In this document: piece after piece, positions 14,919 to 23,424 of the stretch
How the letters are laid out: the number at the start of each line of letters is the position of its first letter
Numbering within the stretch: the stretch's first letter is position 1
Assembly: GCF_014650075.1 (NCBI RefSeq)
Contig: NZ_BMUG01000004.1
Coordinates: 248,001 to 312,000, forward strand
Reading direction: 5' to 3'
Length of the DNA: 64,000 nucleotides
Origin: Streptomyces microflavus
GTDB taxonomy: Bacteria > Actinomycetota > Actinomycetes > Streptomycetales > Streptomycetaceae
Translations under genes and position numbers: made by a program
The notes under the pieces: model-generated
Databases searched by the model: none
What the model saw: only the letters and a program-made list of their open reading frames with translations
What the model was told of the DNA's origin: nothing

Positions 14919-16206
14919 CGACGGACAGCGGACCGACGCCCACCCGGGCGACGACCTCCGCGAGCGCAGGGGCCCCCGCCACGCGGCCCCCAAGAAGTCG
15001 CTGCTGACCAAGTTGCACATGCCGAGCGGCAAGAAGGCGTTGGCGCTCGCCGCGATGCCGACCGCGGTCTTCGTCGGCATGGGTCTCACCCCCAAGCTCG
15101 CCATGGCCGACGGCAACTCCGACATCCCCTTCGCACCGGGACCGTGCGTCACCCGGTCCGACGAGCCGAGCGAGTCCGAGTCCCCGAAGGCCACCCCGAC
15201 CCCGTCGGCGACGCCCACGGACGGGCAGGGCCAGGGCGAGGAGCCGGGCCAGGACGACGGCGCGACCCCGAAGCCCACGGAGAGCGGCACGGCCCCCGAG
15301 GACCCGGCGGCCGGCGAGAAGCCCGCCGACAAGCCGAGCGCCACCCCGACGCCCACCAAGTCGAAGAACCCCCTCGACCCGCTGGGCCTGGGCGACGCCC
15401 TCAAGGACCTCTTCGACCCGGACAAGGGCAAGGACAAGGCCGAGGAGAAGCCCGCGGGGACGGCGAGCCCGTCCCCGAGCCCCACGGCGGAGTCCCCGAC
15501 CCAGGCCGACAAGCCGAAGGCTCCGGAGAAGGACGCGGCGAACGACCCCGCGAAGGACGCCTCGGACAAGGCGAAGGAAGAGGCCGGAAAGACGGCCGAC
15601 GCCATCCGTGAGGCCGCCGAGAAGGCGGGCAAGGACGTCAAGGAGCTCGACGACGACGTCAAGGGACTCGACCCCAAGAAGGACGAGGACATCCCGGACG
15701 GCGCCAAGCCCCGCTTCCCCTGCCCCGAGCCCGACCCGGAGGCGCTCGCCGCGGCGTCCCTGGAGCCCGGTATCCCGCTGCTGCCGACCGAGCCGTGGGT
15801 CCTGGAGTCCTCGCTGCTCACGCTCAACGGCCTGGACTACAAAGGGATCGTCGAGGTGAAGAGGGCGGACGGCTCCATCAAGAAGGTGCTGAAGTTCACC
15901 GCGAGCTCCATCGACATCAAGGACCTCCACCAGCTCACCACCGGCCCGGTGGGCACGACGGGCCATGTCACGTCGAGCCCCGGCTCCACGTCGACGATCC
16001 GCAACGGCACGGTGACGATGTACACGGAGGAGCTGAAGGGCAACCTCTTCGGCCTCATCCCGATCACCTTCAACCCGCAGACCCCGCCGCCCCTGAACGT
16101 CCCCTTCGCCTTCTTCACCAAGGTCAAGGTGGTCCAGGCCGGCCAGTTCGGCGGCTCGCTCAGGGTCCCGGGCCTGAAGAACTACTTCACCGGCGGCAAG
16201 GGCTAG
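14908..16206 (+). CDS. Exported protein with long Pro/Lys/Glu-rich linker, unknown function
   Basis: 432 aa from a GTG. Residues 1-38 are charged; a hydrophobic segment (~42-66, KKALALAAMPTAVFVGMGLT) is a signal or anchor. From ~75 to ~265 the chain is low-complexity (repeated ATPTPS, KPADKPSATPTP, AEEKPAGTASPSPSPT, Lys/Glu/Ala helical stretches), suited to crossing the cell wall. A compact beta-rich domain fills ~280-432 (LESSLLTLNGLDYKGIVEV, LKFTASSIDIKDL, GTVTMYTEELKGNLFG, VVQAGQFGGSLRVPGLKNYF). It overlaps the DUF6114 gene by 11 bp, so the two probably act together at the envelope. No family name is recognised with confidence. Confidence 0.8.
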   Translation: MRGDDGQRTDAHPGDDLRERRGPRHAAPKKSLLTKLHMPSGKKALALAAMPTAVFVGMGLTPKLAMADGNSDIPFAPGPCVTRSDEPSESESPKATPTPSATPTDGQGQGEEPGQDDGATPKPTESGTAPEDPAAGEKPADKPSATPTPTKSKNPLDPLGLGDALKDLFDPDKGKDKAEEKPAGTASPSPSPTAESPTQADKPKAPEKDAANDPAKDASDKAKEEAGKTADAIREAAEKAGKDVKELDDDVKGLDPKKDEDIPDGAKPRFPCPEPDPEALAAASLEPGIPLLPTEPWVLESSLLTLNGLDYKGIVEVKRADGSIKKVLKFTASSIDIKDLHQLTTGPVGTTGHVTSSPGSTSTIRNGTVTMYTEELKGNLFGLIPITFNPQTPPPLNVPFAFFTKVKVVQAGQFGGSLRVPGLKNYFTGGKG

Positions 16207-16245
16207 CCCCGCCACCACCCGATCCCGTCCGGGAGCCGCACAGAG

Positions 16246-16285
16246 CCGTGGGCCGTACCCCCTTCAGGAGGGGTACGGCCCACGG
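16246..16285. terminator. Bidirectional terminator between exported protein and vapC
   Basis: Perfect 16-bp arms (CCGTGGGCCGTACCCC and complement) with an 8-base loop, ending one base before the stop codon of the PIN toxin gene on the other strand. Confidence 0.9.
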
Positions 16286-16768
16286 TCATCTGTCGTGGAG
16301 CACAGCGGGGCGGGTCACCGGCACCACGGTGAGCAGTCCGTCCAGTCCCCTGAAGTCGTCGGGGTTGGTCGTGAACAGGGGGAGCCCTTCGGCGATGGCG
16401 ATCGAAGCGATCATCAGGTCCGCGACGCGTCTTCTCGGCTTGCGGCCCACGGAGATGACGGCCGCACACACCCTGCCGTAGACACGGGCGGCCTCCACGT
16501 CGAACGGGATGGGATCGAACTCGCTCTCGGCGCGCTGGAGGACGTCGAGTCTTCGGCCCCGCTCCGCGTACTCGTCGTAGTCGCTCTGCTCGTCGTTCCT
16601 GCGGACCTCGTGGGGACCGGCCGAGAGCTCGGCGAGCGTGATGGTGGTGATCCCCACCTCGGCGGGCAGTTCCTCAGGGGCGATCCACTTCCGCAGGATC
16701 ATGATGCTCGTGTCGAGCAGGCCCCGCTGGTGGAGGGCGGACGCGTCGGGAGAAGGCTCAGCCGGCAT
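16286..16768 (-). CDS. PIN-domain toxin (VapC-like ribonuclease)
   Basis: 160 aa. PIN-domain acidic residues are in place: Asp in LLDTSIMI (N-terminal), Glu in TTITLAELSAG, Asp in RVADLMIASIAIAEG and the C-terminal TTNPDDF. Such toxins cut specific RNAs, often tRNA. The ATG at 16768 overlaps the end of the upstream antitoxin gene by 11 bases, the usual coupling. An in-frame extension to 16822 is inside the antitoxin gene and was not used. The N-terminal ~16 residues before the PIN core are unusual and could mean a later start. Confidence 0.88.
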   Translation of the reverse strand: MPAEPSPDASALHQRGLLDTSIMILRKWIAPEELPAEVGITTITLAELSAGPHEVRRNDEQSDYDEYAERGRRLDVLQRAESEFDPIPFDVEAARVYGRVCAAVISVGRKPRRRVADLMIASIAIAEGLPLFTTNPDDFRGLDGLLTVVPVTRPAVLHDR

Positions 16769-17027
16769 ACCGGTCGCCCTGCCCCTGCTCGGCAGTGCTG
16801 TCCTGATCCTCACGGAAGGCATCGAGCGAGATGTCCGGGGCAGAACGGGACAGTGCCGAGAACTCTTCCCGGGGTACGAAACGTCTGCGCCGCCGCAGAG
16901 GGATCAATTCACCGATGCGATGACCGTCGCGCGTCACGGTGAACGCCTTGCCGTTCTGCACGGCGTCCATGATCTCTTTCGACCTGTTGCGGAGATCCCG
17001 TTGGGTGATCTCGGGCTGGGCGCTCAT
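16758..17027 (-). CDS. Phd/YefM-type antitoxin
   Basis: 89 aa. The N-terminal DNA-binding/dimerisation half matches Phd/YefM antitoxins (ITQRDLRNRSKEIMDAVQNG, TVTRDGHRIGELIPL). The acidic C-terminal tail (SAPDISLDAFREDQD) should wrap and neutralise the PIN toxin encoded next on the same strand. The two genes form one operon and are likely repressed by their own complex. An ATG three codons upstream (17036) is also possible; neither has a clear ribosome site. The pair sits between the DUF6114 cluster and pyk, bounded on both sides by strong terminators. Confidence 0.87.
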   Translation of the reverse strand: MSAQPEITQRDLRNRSKEIMDAVQNGKAFTVTRDGHRIGELIPLRRRRRFVPREEFSALSRSAPDISLDAFREDQDSTAEQGQGDRYAG

Positions 17028-17120
17028 GGGGGCCATGCTACCCAGGCATGCCATGGTGTGCCACAGGGTGCTACGGTCCCCGTCCGGCCGTCGGCCTGCC
17101 CGGCCCACTCCGACCGACCG

Positions 17121-17162
17121 CGAGGGGCGGTGCTCCGGATCTCTCCGGAGCACCGCCCCTCG
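17121..17162 (-). terminator. Terminator of pyruvate kinase gene
   Basis: Perfect 19-bp arms (CGAGGGGCGGTGCTCCGGA and complement) with a 4-base loop, 19 bp after the pyk stop on the minus strand; it also isolates the toxin-antitoxin pair. Confidence 0.9.
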
Positions 17163-17181
17163 GCGTCGTTCAGCTGCGGGA

Positions 17182-18609
17182 CTAGCCCTGCTCGCCGCCC
17201 AGGTGGTGGACCCGGACCATGTTGGTGGTGCCGGGGATGCCGGGGGGCGAACCGGCGGTGATGATCATCGTGTCGCCGGTGTTGTAGCGGTTCAGCTTCA
17301 GCAGCTCCGCGTCGACCAGGTCGACCATCGCGTCGGTGTTGTCCGCGTGCGGGACGACGTGCGACTCGACGCCCCAGCTCAGCGCGAGCTGGTTGCGGGT
17401 GGACTCGTCCGTGGTGAAGGCCAGGATCGGCTGGGCCACGCGGTAGCGGGAGAGGCGGCGGGCGGTGTCGCCGGACTGGGTGAAGGCGACCAGGGCCTTG
17501 CCGTCCAGGAAGTCCGCGATCTCGCAGGCCGCACGGGCCACCGAACCGCCCTGGGTGCGGGGCTTCTTGCCGGGCACCAGCGGCTGGAGGCCCTTGGAGA
17601 GCAGTTCCTCCTCGGCGGCGCAGACGATCTTCGACATCGTCTTGACCGTCTCGATCGGGTACGCGCCCACCGACGACTCGGCGGACAGCATGACCGCGTC
17701 CGCGCCGTCCAGGATCGCGTTCGCGACGTCGGACGCCTCGGCGCGGGTCGGCCGCGAGTTGGTGATCATCGACTCCATCATCTGGGTCGCCACGATCACC
17801 GGCTTGGCGTTGCGGCGGCACAGCTCGATGAGGCGCTTCTGCACCATCGGGACCTTCTCCAGCGGGTACTCCACCGCCAGGTCGCCACGGGCCACCATCA
17901 CACCGTCGAACGCCATGACGACGCCCTCCATGTGCTCGACCGCCTGGGGCTTCTCCACCTTGGCGATGACGGGGACCCGGCGGCCCTCCTCGTCCATCAC
18001 CTTGTGCACGTCCTTGACGTCGTCGGCGTCCCGGACGAAGGAGAGGGCGACCAGGTCGCAGCCCATCCGCAGGGCGAAGCGCAGGTCCTCGATGTCCTTC
18101 TCGGAGAGGGCCGGGACGTTCACCGCCGCGCCGGGCAGGTTGATGCCCTTGTGGTCGGAGATGACACCGCCCTCGATGACGATGGTCTTGACCCGGGGGC
18201 CGACGACCTCGATGACCTTCAGCTCGACGTTGCCGTCGTTGATCAGGATCGGGTCGCCCTTGGTGACGTCGCCGGGCAGACCCTTGTAGGTCGTGCCGCA
18301 GATCGACTTGTCGCCGGGGACGTCCTCGGACGTGATGGTGAACTCGTCCCCGCGGACCAGCTCGACCGGGCCCTCGGCGAACTTGGCCAGGCGGATCTTC
18401 GGGCCCTGGAGGTCGGCGAGGACGCCCACCGCGCGGCCGGTCTCGGCGGCCGCCTTGCGGACACGGTCGTACCGGCCCTGGTGTTCCTCGTGGGTGCCGT
18501 GACTGAAGTTGAAACGGGCCACGCTCATGCCGGCCTCGATCAGAGCGACGAGCTGCTCATGGGAGTCGACGGCGGGACCGAGGGTGCAGACGATTTTGGA
18601 ACGGCGCAT
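17182..18609 (-). CDS. pyk: Pyruvate kinase
   Basis: 475 aa, normal family length. It converts phosphoenolpyruvate and ADP to pyruvate and ATP. Family landmarks in order: SKIVCTLGPA, RFNFSHGTHEEH (Arg/Asn/Ser metal and substrate residues), LADLQGPKIR, the B domain with GGVISDHKGINLPG, VIAKVEKPQAVEHM (catalytic Lys), MVARGDLAVE, VIVATQMMESMI and DAVMLSAESSVGAYP. The C-terminal allosteric domain is present. It lies next to ackA/pta and near pfkA, a central-carbon block conserved in Streptomyces (pyk2 position in S. coelicolor). It is a single transcription unit with its own terminator. Confidence 0.97.
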   Translation of the reverse strand: MRRSKIVCTLGPAVDSHEQLVALIEAGMSVARFNFSHGTHEEHQGRYDRVRKAAAETGRAVGVLADLQGPKIRLAKFAEGPVELVRGDEFTITSEDVPGDKSICGTTYKGLPGDVTKGDPILINDGNVELKVIEVVGPRVKTIVIEGGVISDHKGINLPGAAVNVPALSEKDIEDLRFALRMGCDLVALSFVRDADDVKDVHKVMDEEGRRVPVIAKVEKPQAVEHMEGVVMAFDGVMVARGDLAVEYPLEKVPMVQKRLIELCRRNAKPVIVATQMMESMITNSRPTRAEASDVANAILDGADAVMLSAESSVGAYPIETVKTMSKIVCAAEEELLSKGLQPLVPGKKPRTQGGSVARAACEIADFLDGKALVAFTQSGDTARRLSRYRVAQPILAFTTDESTRNQLALSWGVESHVVPHADNTDAMVDLVDAELLKLNRYNTGDTMIITAGSPPGIPGTTNMVRVHHLGGEQG

Positions 18610-18712
18610 GAGGCGGATCCTATCGGTTTGTTTCGCTGCGGAATATTCCGTCTGGTGGAAGATACAAAGGGGCGCGGGGGTGCTCAGTTGTCGACCTGTC
18701 CGAGGCCCCGGA

Positions 18713-19978
18713 TCAGGACGAAGCGGGCTCCTCGACGAGCGCGAAGGTCTGGTCGGCGATCTCCAGCTCCTCGTCGGTCGGCACCACGGCGACCGCGACC
18801 CGCGCGTACTCCGGCGAGATCAGCCGCGGCTCACCGGACCGTACGGCGTTGAGGTCCGCGTCCACCGCGAGGCCGAACTCCTCCAGACCCGCGATGGCAG
18901 CCTCCCGCACCGGAGCCGAGTTCTCCCCGACCCCCGCCGTGAACGCCACCGCGTCCACCCGGCCGAGCACCGCCGCGTACGCGCCGATGTACTTCTTCAG
19001 CCGGTGGATGTAGATGTCGAAGGCGAGCGCGGCCTGCTCGTCGCCCTCCTCGATCCGGCGGCGGATCTCCCGCATGTCGTTGTCACCGCAGAGCCCGACC
19101 AGCCCGCTCCGCTTGTTCAGCAGGACGTCGATCTCGTCCGTCGACATGCCCGCCACCCGCTTCAGGTGGAAGACGACCGCCGGATCGATGTCCCCGGAGC
19201 GCGTACCCATCACGAGCCCCTCCAAGGGGGTCAGCCCCATCGAGGTCTCCACGCACCGCCCGCCCGCGACCGCCGAGGCGGATGCCCCGTTGCCCAGGTG
19301 CAGCACGATGACGTTCACGTCCTCGGGAGCCTTGCCCAGCAGCTCGGCCGTCTTCCGGGAGACGTACGCGTGCGAGGTGCCGTGGAAGCCGTAGCGGCGG
19401 ATGCGGTGCGCGTCGGCGGTCTCCACGTCGATCGCGTACCGGGCCGCCGACTCCGGCATCGTCGTGTGGAACGCCGTGTCGAAGACCGCGACCTGCGGCA
19501 GGTCCGGGCGCAGCGCCTGCGCCGTACGGATGCCGGTGATGTTGGCCGGGTTGTGCAGCGGGGCGACCGGGACGAGGCGCTCGATCTCCTTGAGCACCTC
19601 GTCGGTGATCACGGTCGGCGCGCTGAACTTCAGCCCGCCGTGCACCACCCGGTGCCCGATCGCGGCGAGTTCGGGGGAGTCGAGGCCGAGCCCGTCCGCA
19701 GTCAGCTCCTCGGCCGCCGCCTTCAGCGCCGCCTCGTGGTCCGGGATCCGGCCCGTACGCTCACGGGGCTCCGCGCCGCCGCCGGTCAGCGGGGTGTGCA
19801 CCAGCCGCGAGGTCTCCTCGCCGATCCGCTCGACCAGGCCGGAGGCGAGCCGCGAGCGGTCGCGCATGTCGAGCAGCTGGTACTTCACCGAGGAGGAGCC
19901 GGAGTTGAGGACGAGGACGCGGTGCGGTTCCACAGGGGCTGCCGTGCTTTCGTGGTCGGAAACAGAAGGAGTCGTCAT
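18713..19978 (-). CDS. ackA: Acetate kinase
   Basis: 421 aa. It interconverts acetyl phosphate plus ADP and acetate plus ATP. Signature regions: VLNSGSSSVKYQL, GHRVVHGGLKF, VFDTAFHTTMP, RRYGFHGTSHAYV, HLGNGASASAV, TPLEGLVMGTRSGDIDP, and AFTAGVGENS. The start ATG overlaps the pta stop as ATGA (19975-19978), so the pair is translationally coupled. The N-terminus is ~18 residues longer than enteric AckA. Together with Pta it carries out overflow acetate formation and reuse. Confidence 0.97.
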   Translation of the reverse strand: MTTPSVSDHESTAAPVEPHRVLVLNSGSSSVKYQLLDMRDRSRLASGLVERIGEETSRLVHTPLTGGGAEPRERTGRIPDHEAALKAAAEELTADGLGLDSPELAAIGHRVVHGGLKFSAPTVITDEVLKEIERLVPVAPLHNPANITGIRTAQALRPDLPQVAVFDTAFHTTMPESAARYAIDVETADAHRIRRYGFHGTSHAYVSRKTAELLGKAPEDVNVIVLHLGNGASASAVAGGRCVETSMGLTPLEGLVMGTRSGDIDPAVVFHLKRVAGMSTDEIDVLLNKRSGLVGLCGDNDMREIRRRIEEGDEQAALAFDIYIHRLKKYIGAYAAVLGRVDAVAFTAGVGENSAPVREAAIAGLEEFGLAVDADLNAVRSGEPRLISPEYARVAVAVVPTDEELEIADQTFALVEEPASS

Positions 19979-22056
19979 GCGGGGCGCTCCTCGCCCTGCG
20001 CCTGGATCGCCGTGATGGCCACCGTGTTGACGATGTCCTGGACGAGCGCACCCCGGGAGAGGTCGTTGACGGGCTTGCGGAGCCCCTGGAGCACCGGGCC
20101 GACCGCCACCGCGCCCGCCGAGCGCTGCACGGCCTTGTAGGTGTTGTTGCCGGTGTTGAGGTCCGGGAAGATCAGTACGGTGGCCTGCCCGGCCACCTCC
20201 GACCCCGGCATCTTCGTCGCCGCCACGGACGGCTCGACCGCCGCGTCGTACTGGATCGGCCCCTCCACCCGCAGCTCCGGCCGCTCCGCCCGCACCCGCT
20301 CGGTCGCCTCGCGCACCTTGTCGACGTCCGCGCCGGAGCCGGAGGTCCCGGTGGAGTACGACAGCATCGCGATCCTCGGCTCCACCCCGAACCGGGCGGC
20401 GGTCACCGCGGACTGCACCGCGATGTCCGCGAGCTGCTCCGCGTTCGGGTCCGGGTTGACCGCGCAGTCGCCGTAGACGAGGACCTTGTCGGCCAGGCAC
20501 ATGAAGAAGACGGAGGAGACGATCGAGGCGTCCGGCTTGGTCTTGATGATCTCGAAGGCCGGGCGGATCGTCGCGGCGGTGGAGTGCACCGAGCCCGACA
20601 CCATCCCGTCGGCCAGCCCCTCCTGCACCATCAGCGTGCCGAAGTAGTTCACGTCCGCCACCACGTCGTACGCCAGCTCCACCGTCACCCCGCGGTGCGC
20701 GCGCAGCTGCGCGTACCGCTCGGCGAAGGCCTGGCGCAGCTCCGAGGTCTGCGGGTCGATGATCTGGGTCTCGGCGAGGTCGATGCCGAGGTCGGCGGCC
20801 TTCTTGCGGATCGTGTCCACGTCGCCGAGGAGGGTGAGGTCGCAGACGTCCCGGCGCAGCAGGACGTCCGTCGCGCGCAGCACCCGCTCCTCGCCGCCCT
20901 CGGGCAGGACCACGCGCTTGCGGTCGGAGCGGGCCTGCTCCAGCAGCTCGTGCTCGAACATCATCGGCGTGACCCGGCCGCTGCGGGCCACCGAGATCCG
21001 CTCCAGGAGGGCGCCGGTGTCGACATGTCGCTCGAAGAGGCCGAGTGCGGTCTCCGCCTTGCGGGGCGTCGCCGCGTTCAACTTGCCTTCGAGGGTGAAG
21101 AGTTCGGCCGCCGTGGGGAAGGAGCCACCGGCCACCGAGACGACCGGGGTCCCCGGTGCGAGCCGGGCGGCCAGCGTGAGTATCTCCTCGCCGGGACGCT
21201 CGTTCAGGGTCAGCAGGATGCCCGCGATGGGCGGGGTGCCGGCGCTGTGCGCGGCCAGCGAACCCACCACCAGGTCGGCCCGGTCCCCGGGCGTCACGAC
21301 CATGCAGCCGGGCGTCAGCGCGTTCAGCAGGTTCGGCAGCATCGCTCCGCCGAAGACGAAGTCCAGCGCGTCCCGGGCCAGCCCCGCGTCGTCGCCGAGC
21401 AGCACCGTGCCGTCCAGGGCGGCGGTGATCTGGGCGACCGTCGGGGCGGAGAGCGCCGGGTCGTCCGGCAGTACGGAGACGGGCACCGGCAGCCGGGCCG
21501 CCAGCCGCTCCGCTATCACCGCGCGGTCCTCGGGCGCGACCCGGTTCACCACCATCGCCAGCACGTCGCAGCCGAGTCCGGCGTAGGCGCGGTAGGCGTT
21601 ACGGGTCTCGGCGCGGACGGACTCCGCGGTCTGCCCCTTGCCGCCGACCACCGCGATCACCGAGGCGCCGAACTCGTTGGCGAGGCGGGCGTTGAGCGCC
21701 AGCTCGTCGGGGAGCTGCGTGGCGGCGAAGTCGCTGCCGAGCACGAGGACCACCTCGTACTCCCGGGCCACCTGGTGGAAGCGCTCGACGAGCAGGGAGA
21801 CCAGCTCGTCGGTCCCGCGCTCCGCCTGCACGGTGGAGGCCTCGTGGTAGTCCAGGCCGTAGACGGACGCGGGGCTCTGGGAGAGCCGGTAGCGGGCCCG
21901 CAGCAGCTCGTAGAGCCGGTCGGGCCCGTCGTGGACCAGCGGGCGGAAGACCCCGACCCGGTCCACCTGACGCGTCAGTAGCTCCATGACTCCCAGCTCG
22001 ACGACCTGCCGGCCGTCCCCCCGGTCGATCCCGGTCACGTACACGCTGCGCGCCAC
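19975..22056 (-). CDS. pta: Phosphate acetyltransferase (long form with N-terminal DRTGG region)
   Basis: 693 aa from a GTG at 22056; further upstream in-frame sequence lacks protein character. It interconverts acetyl-CoA plus phosphate and acetyl phosphate plus CoA. The C-terminal ~330 residues are the catalytic domain (VVLPEGGEERVLRA, GMVSGSVHSTAATIRPAFEII, FFMCLADKVLVYGDCAVNPDP, LSYSTGTSGSGADVDKV). The N-terminal P-loop-like domain starts SVYVTGIDRGDGRQ, without the usual GK[ST] Walker A residues, so nucleotide binding there may be lost. A DRTGG-type middle domain follows. It is coupled to ackA and divergent from pfkA. Confidence 0.95.
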   Translation of the reverse strand: MARSVYVTGIDRGDGRQVVELGVMELLTRQVDRVGVFRPLVHDGPDRLYELLRARYRLSQSPASVYGLDYHEASTVQAERGTDELVSLLVERFHQVAREYEVVLVLGSDFAATQLPDELALNARLANEFGASVIAVVGGKGQTAESVRAETRNAYRAYAGLGCDVLAMVVNRVAPEDRAVIAERLAARLPVPVSVLPDDPALSAPTVAQITAALDGTVLLGDDAGLARDALDFVFGGAMLPNLLNALTPGCMVVTPGDRADLVVGSLAAHSAGTPPIAGILLTLNERPGEEILTLAARLAPGTPVVSVAGGSFPTAAELFTLEGKLNAATPRKAETALGLFERHVDTGALLERISVARSGRVTPMMFEHELLEQARSDRKRVVLPEGGEERVLRATDVLLRRDVCDLTLLGDVDTIRKKAADLGIDLAETQIIDPQTSELRQAFAERYAQLRAHRGVTVELAYDVVADVNYFGTLMVQEGLADGMVSGSVHSTAATIRPAFEIIKTKPDASIVSSVFFMCLADKVLVYGDCAVNPDPNAEQLADIAVQSAVTAARFGVEPRIAMLSYSTGTSGSGADVDKVREATERVRAERPELRVEGPIQYDAAVEPSVAATKMPGSEVAGQATVLIFPDLNTGNNTYKAVQRSAGAVAVGPVLQGLRKPVNDLSRGALVQDIVNTVAITAIQAQGEERPA

Positions 22057-22171
22057 GCGTGCTCTCCCGTCGTTGTGCGGTGCCGCGACCCGCGGTCCGT
22101 CCAGGACGTGGGGGTTCTCCCCGCGCTGTCCCCGGCGCTCCGAGGGGTGCGGCATTGGCCTGCATTGCCTC

Positions 22172-22200
22172 TTGACGATACCTGCGCGGGCGGCTATGTC
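22172..22200 (+). promoter_or_regulatory. Putative pfkA promoter in pta/pfkA divergent region
   Basis: TTGACG (22172-22177) and TATGTC (22195-22200) are spaced 17 bp. The 314-bp interval 22057-22370 holds no gene; it also contains a GACAAT word near 22289 that could be a second -10. Confidence 0.4.
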
Positions 22201-22370
22201 GCCCGCCGGAGGATCCTGCCCCCGGATCCCTCCTACCCGCTTCTGCGGCCCGCCCGGCCGAAAGCGCGGCGGGCCTGCCAGGCGTGGGACAATCGACCTG
22301 GTTCAGGGCACGGGGGCCGCCTCGGTCGGCCCCCGGAAAAGCGCGACTAGCGAGCAGGAGACACACCTCG

Positions 22371-23396
22371 ATGCGCATCGGAATTCTCACCGCGGGCGGC
22401 GACTGCCCCGGCCTGAACGCAGTGATCCGGTCGGTCGTCCACCGGGCCGTCGTAGGCCACGGCGACGAGGTCATCGGCTTCGAGGACGGCTTCAAGGGGC
22501 TGCTCGACGGCCACTTCCGCCCCCTCGACCTCAACGCGGTCAGCGGCATCCTCGCCCGCGGCGGCACCATCCTCGGCTCGGCCCGCCTGGAGCGCGACCG
22601 GCTGCGCGAGGCCGCCGAGAACTGCGAGGAACTGGCCCGCCGTTACGACCTCGACGCGCTCATCCCGATCGGCGGCGAGGGCACGCTCACCGCGGCCCGG
22701 ATGCTCTCCGACGCGGGCATGCCGGTCGTCGGCGTCCCGAAGACCATCGACAACGACATCTCCGCCACCGACCGGACCTTCGGCTTCGACACGGCGGTGG
22801 GTGTCGCCACCGAAGCCATAGACCGTCTCAAGACGACCGCCGAGTCCCACCAGCGGGTGATGGTCGTCGAGGTCATGGGCCGCCACGCGGGCTGGATCGC
22901 GCTGGAGTCGGGGATGGCCGGCGGCGCCCACGGCATCTGCCTGCCCGAGCGCCCCTTCCAGGTCGACGACCTGGTCAAGATGGTCGAGGAGCGCTTCGCC
23001 CGCGGCAAGAAGTTCGCGGTCATCTGTGTCGCCGAGGGCGCGCACCCGGCCGAGGGCTCCATGCCGTACGCCAAGGGCGCCATCGACCAGTTCGGCCACG
23101 AGCGCTTCCAGGGCATCGGCAACCGCCTCGCCGTCGAGCTGGAGGCCCGGCTCGGCAAGGAGGCCCGGCCGGTCATTCTCGGCCATGTCCAGCGCGGCGG
23201 CACGCCCACCGCGTACGACCGGGTCCTCGCCACCCGCTTCGGCTGGAACGCGGTGGAGGCCGTGCACCGCGGCGACTTCGGCCGGATGACGGCCCTGCGC
23301 GGCAACGACATCGCCATGGTGCCGCTCGCCGACGCGGTCACGCGGCTCAAGACGGTCCCGGCGGAGCGGATGTACGAGGCGGAGTCGGTCTTCTAG
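22371..23396 (+). CDS. pfkA: 6-phosphofructokinase
   Basis: 341 aa, the length of Streptomyces PFKs. It phosphorylates fructose 6-phosphate, the committed step of glycolysis. Motifs: ILTAGGDCPGLNAVIR (nucleotide-binding start), PIGGEGTLTAARML, VPKTIDNDISATDRTFGFDTA (catalytic Asp in TIDND), EVMGRHAGWIAL, GHVQRGGTPTAYDR. GGEGT rather than GGDGS places it in the actinobacterial group III; the S. coelicolor relatives use ATP. The ATG at 22371 has CAGGAG 8 bases upstream. It is divergent from pta-ackA. No terminator is seen before the converging XRE gene 28 bp later. Confidence 0.96.
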   Translation: MRIGILTAGGDCPGLNAVIRSVVHRAVVGHGDEVIGFEDGFKGLLDGHFRPLDLNAVSGILARGGTILGSARLERDRLREAAENCEELARRYDLDALIPIGGEGTLTAARMLSDAGMPVVGVPKTIDNDISATDRTFGFDTAVGVATEAIDRLKTTAESHQRVMVVEVMGRHAGWIALESGMAGGAHGICLPERPFQVDDLVKMVEERFARGKKFAVICVAEGAHPAEGSMPYAKGAIDQFGHERFQGIGNRLAVELEARLGKEARPVILGHVQRGGTPTAYDRVLATRFGWNAVEAVHRGDFGRMTALRGNDIAMVPLADAVTRLKTVPAERMYEAESVF

Positions 23397-23424
23397 CCGT
23401 CCGCGGGGTTCACGCCGGCGGGGT

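Noticed and set aside
23397..23424. Terminator between pfkA and the XRE gene
   Set aside because: Only 28 bp with a direct repeat (GCGGGGTTCAC) and no convincing stem.
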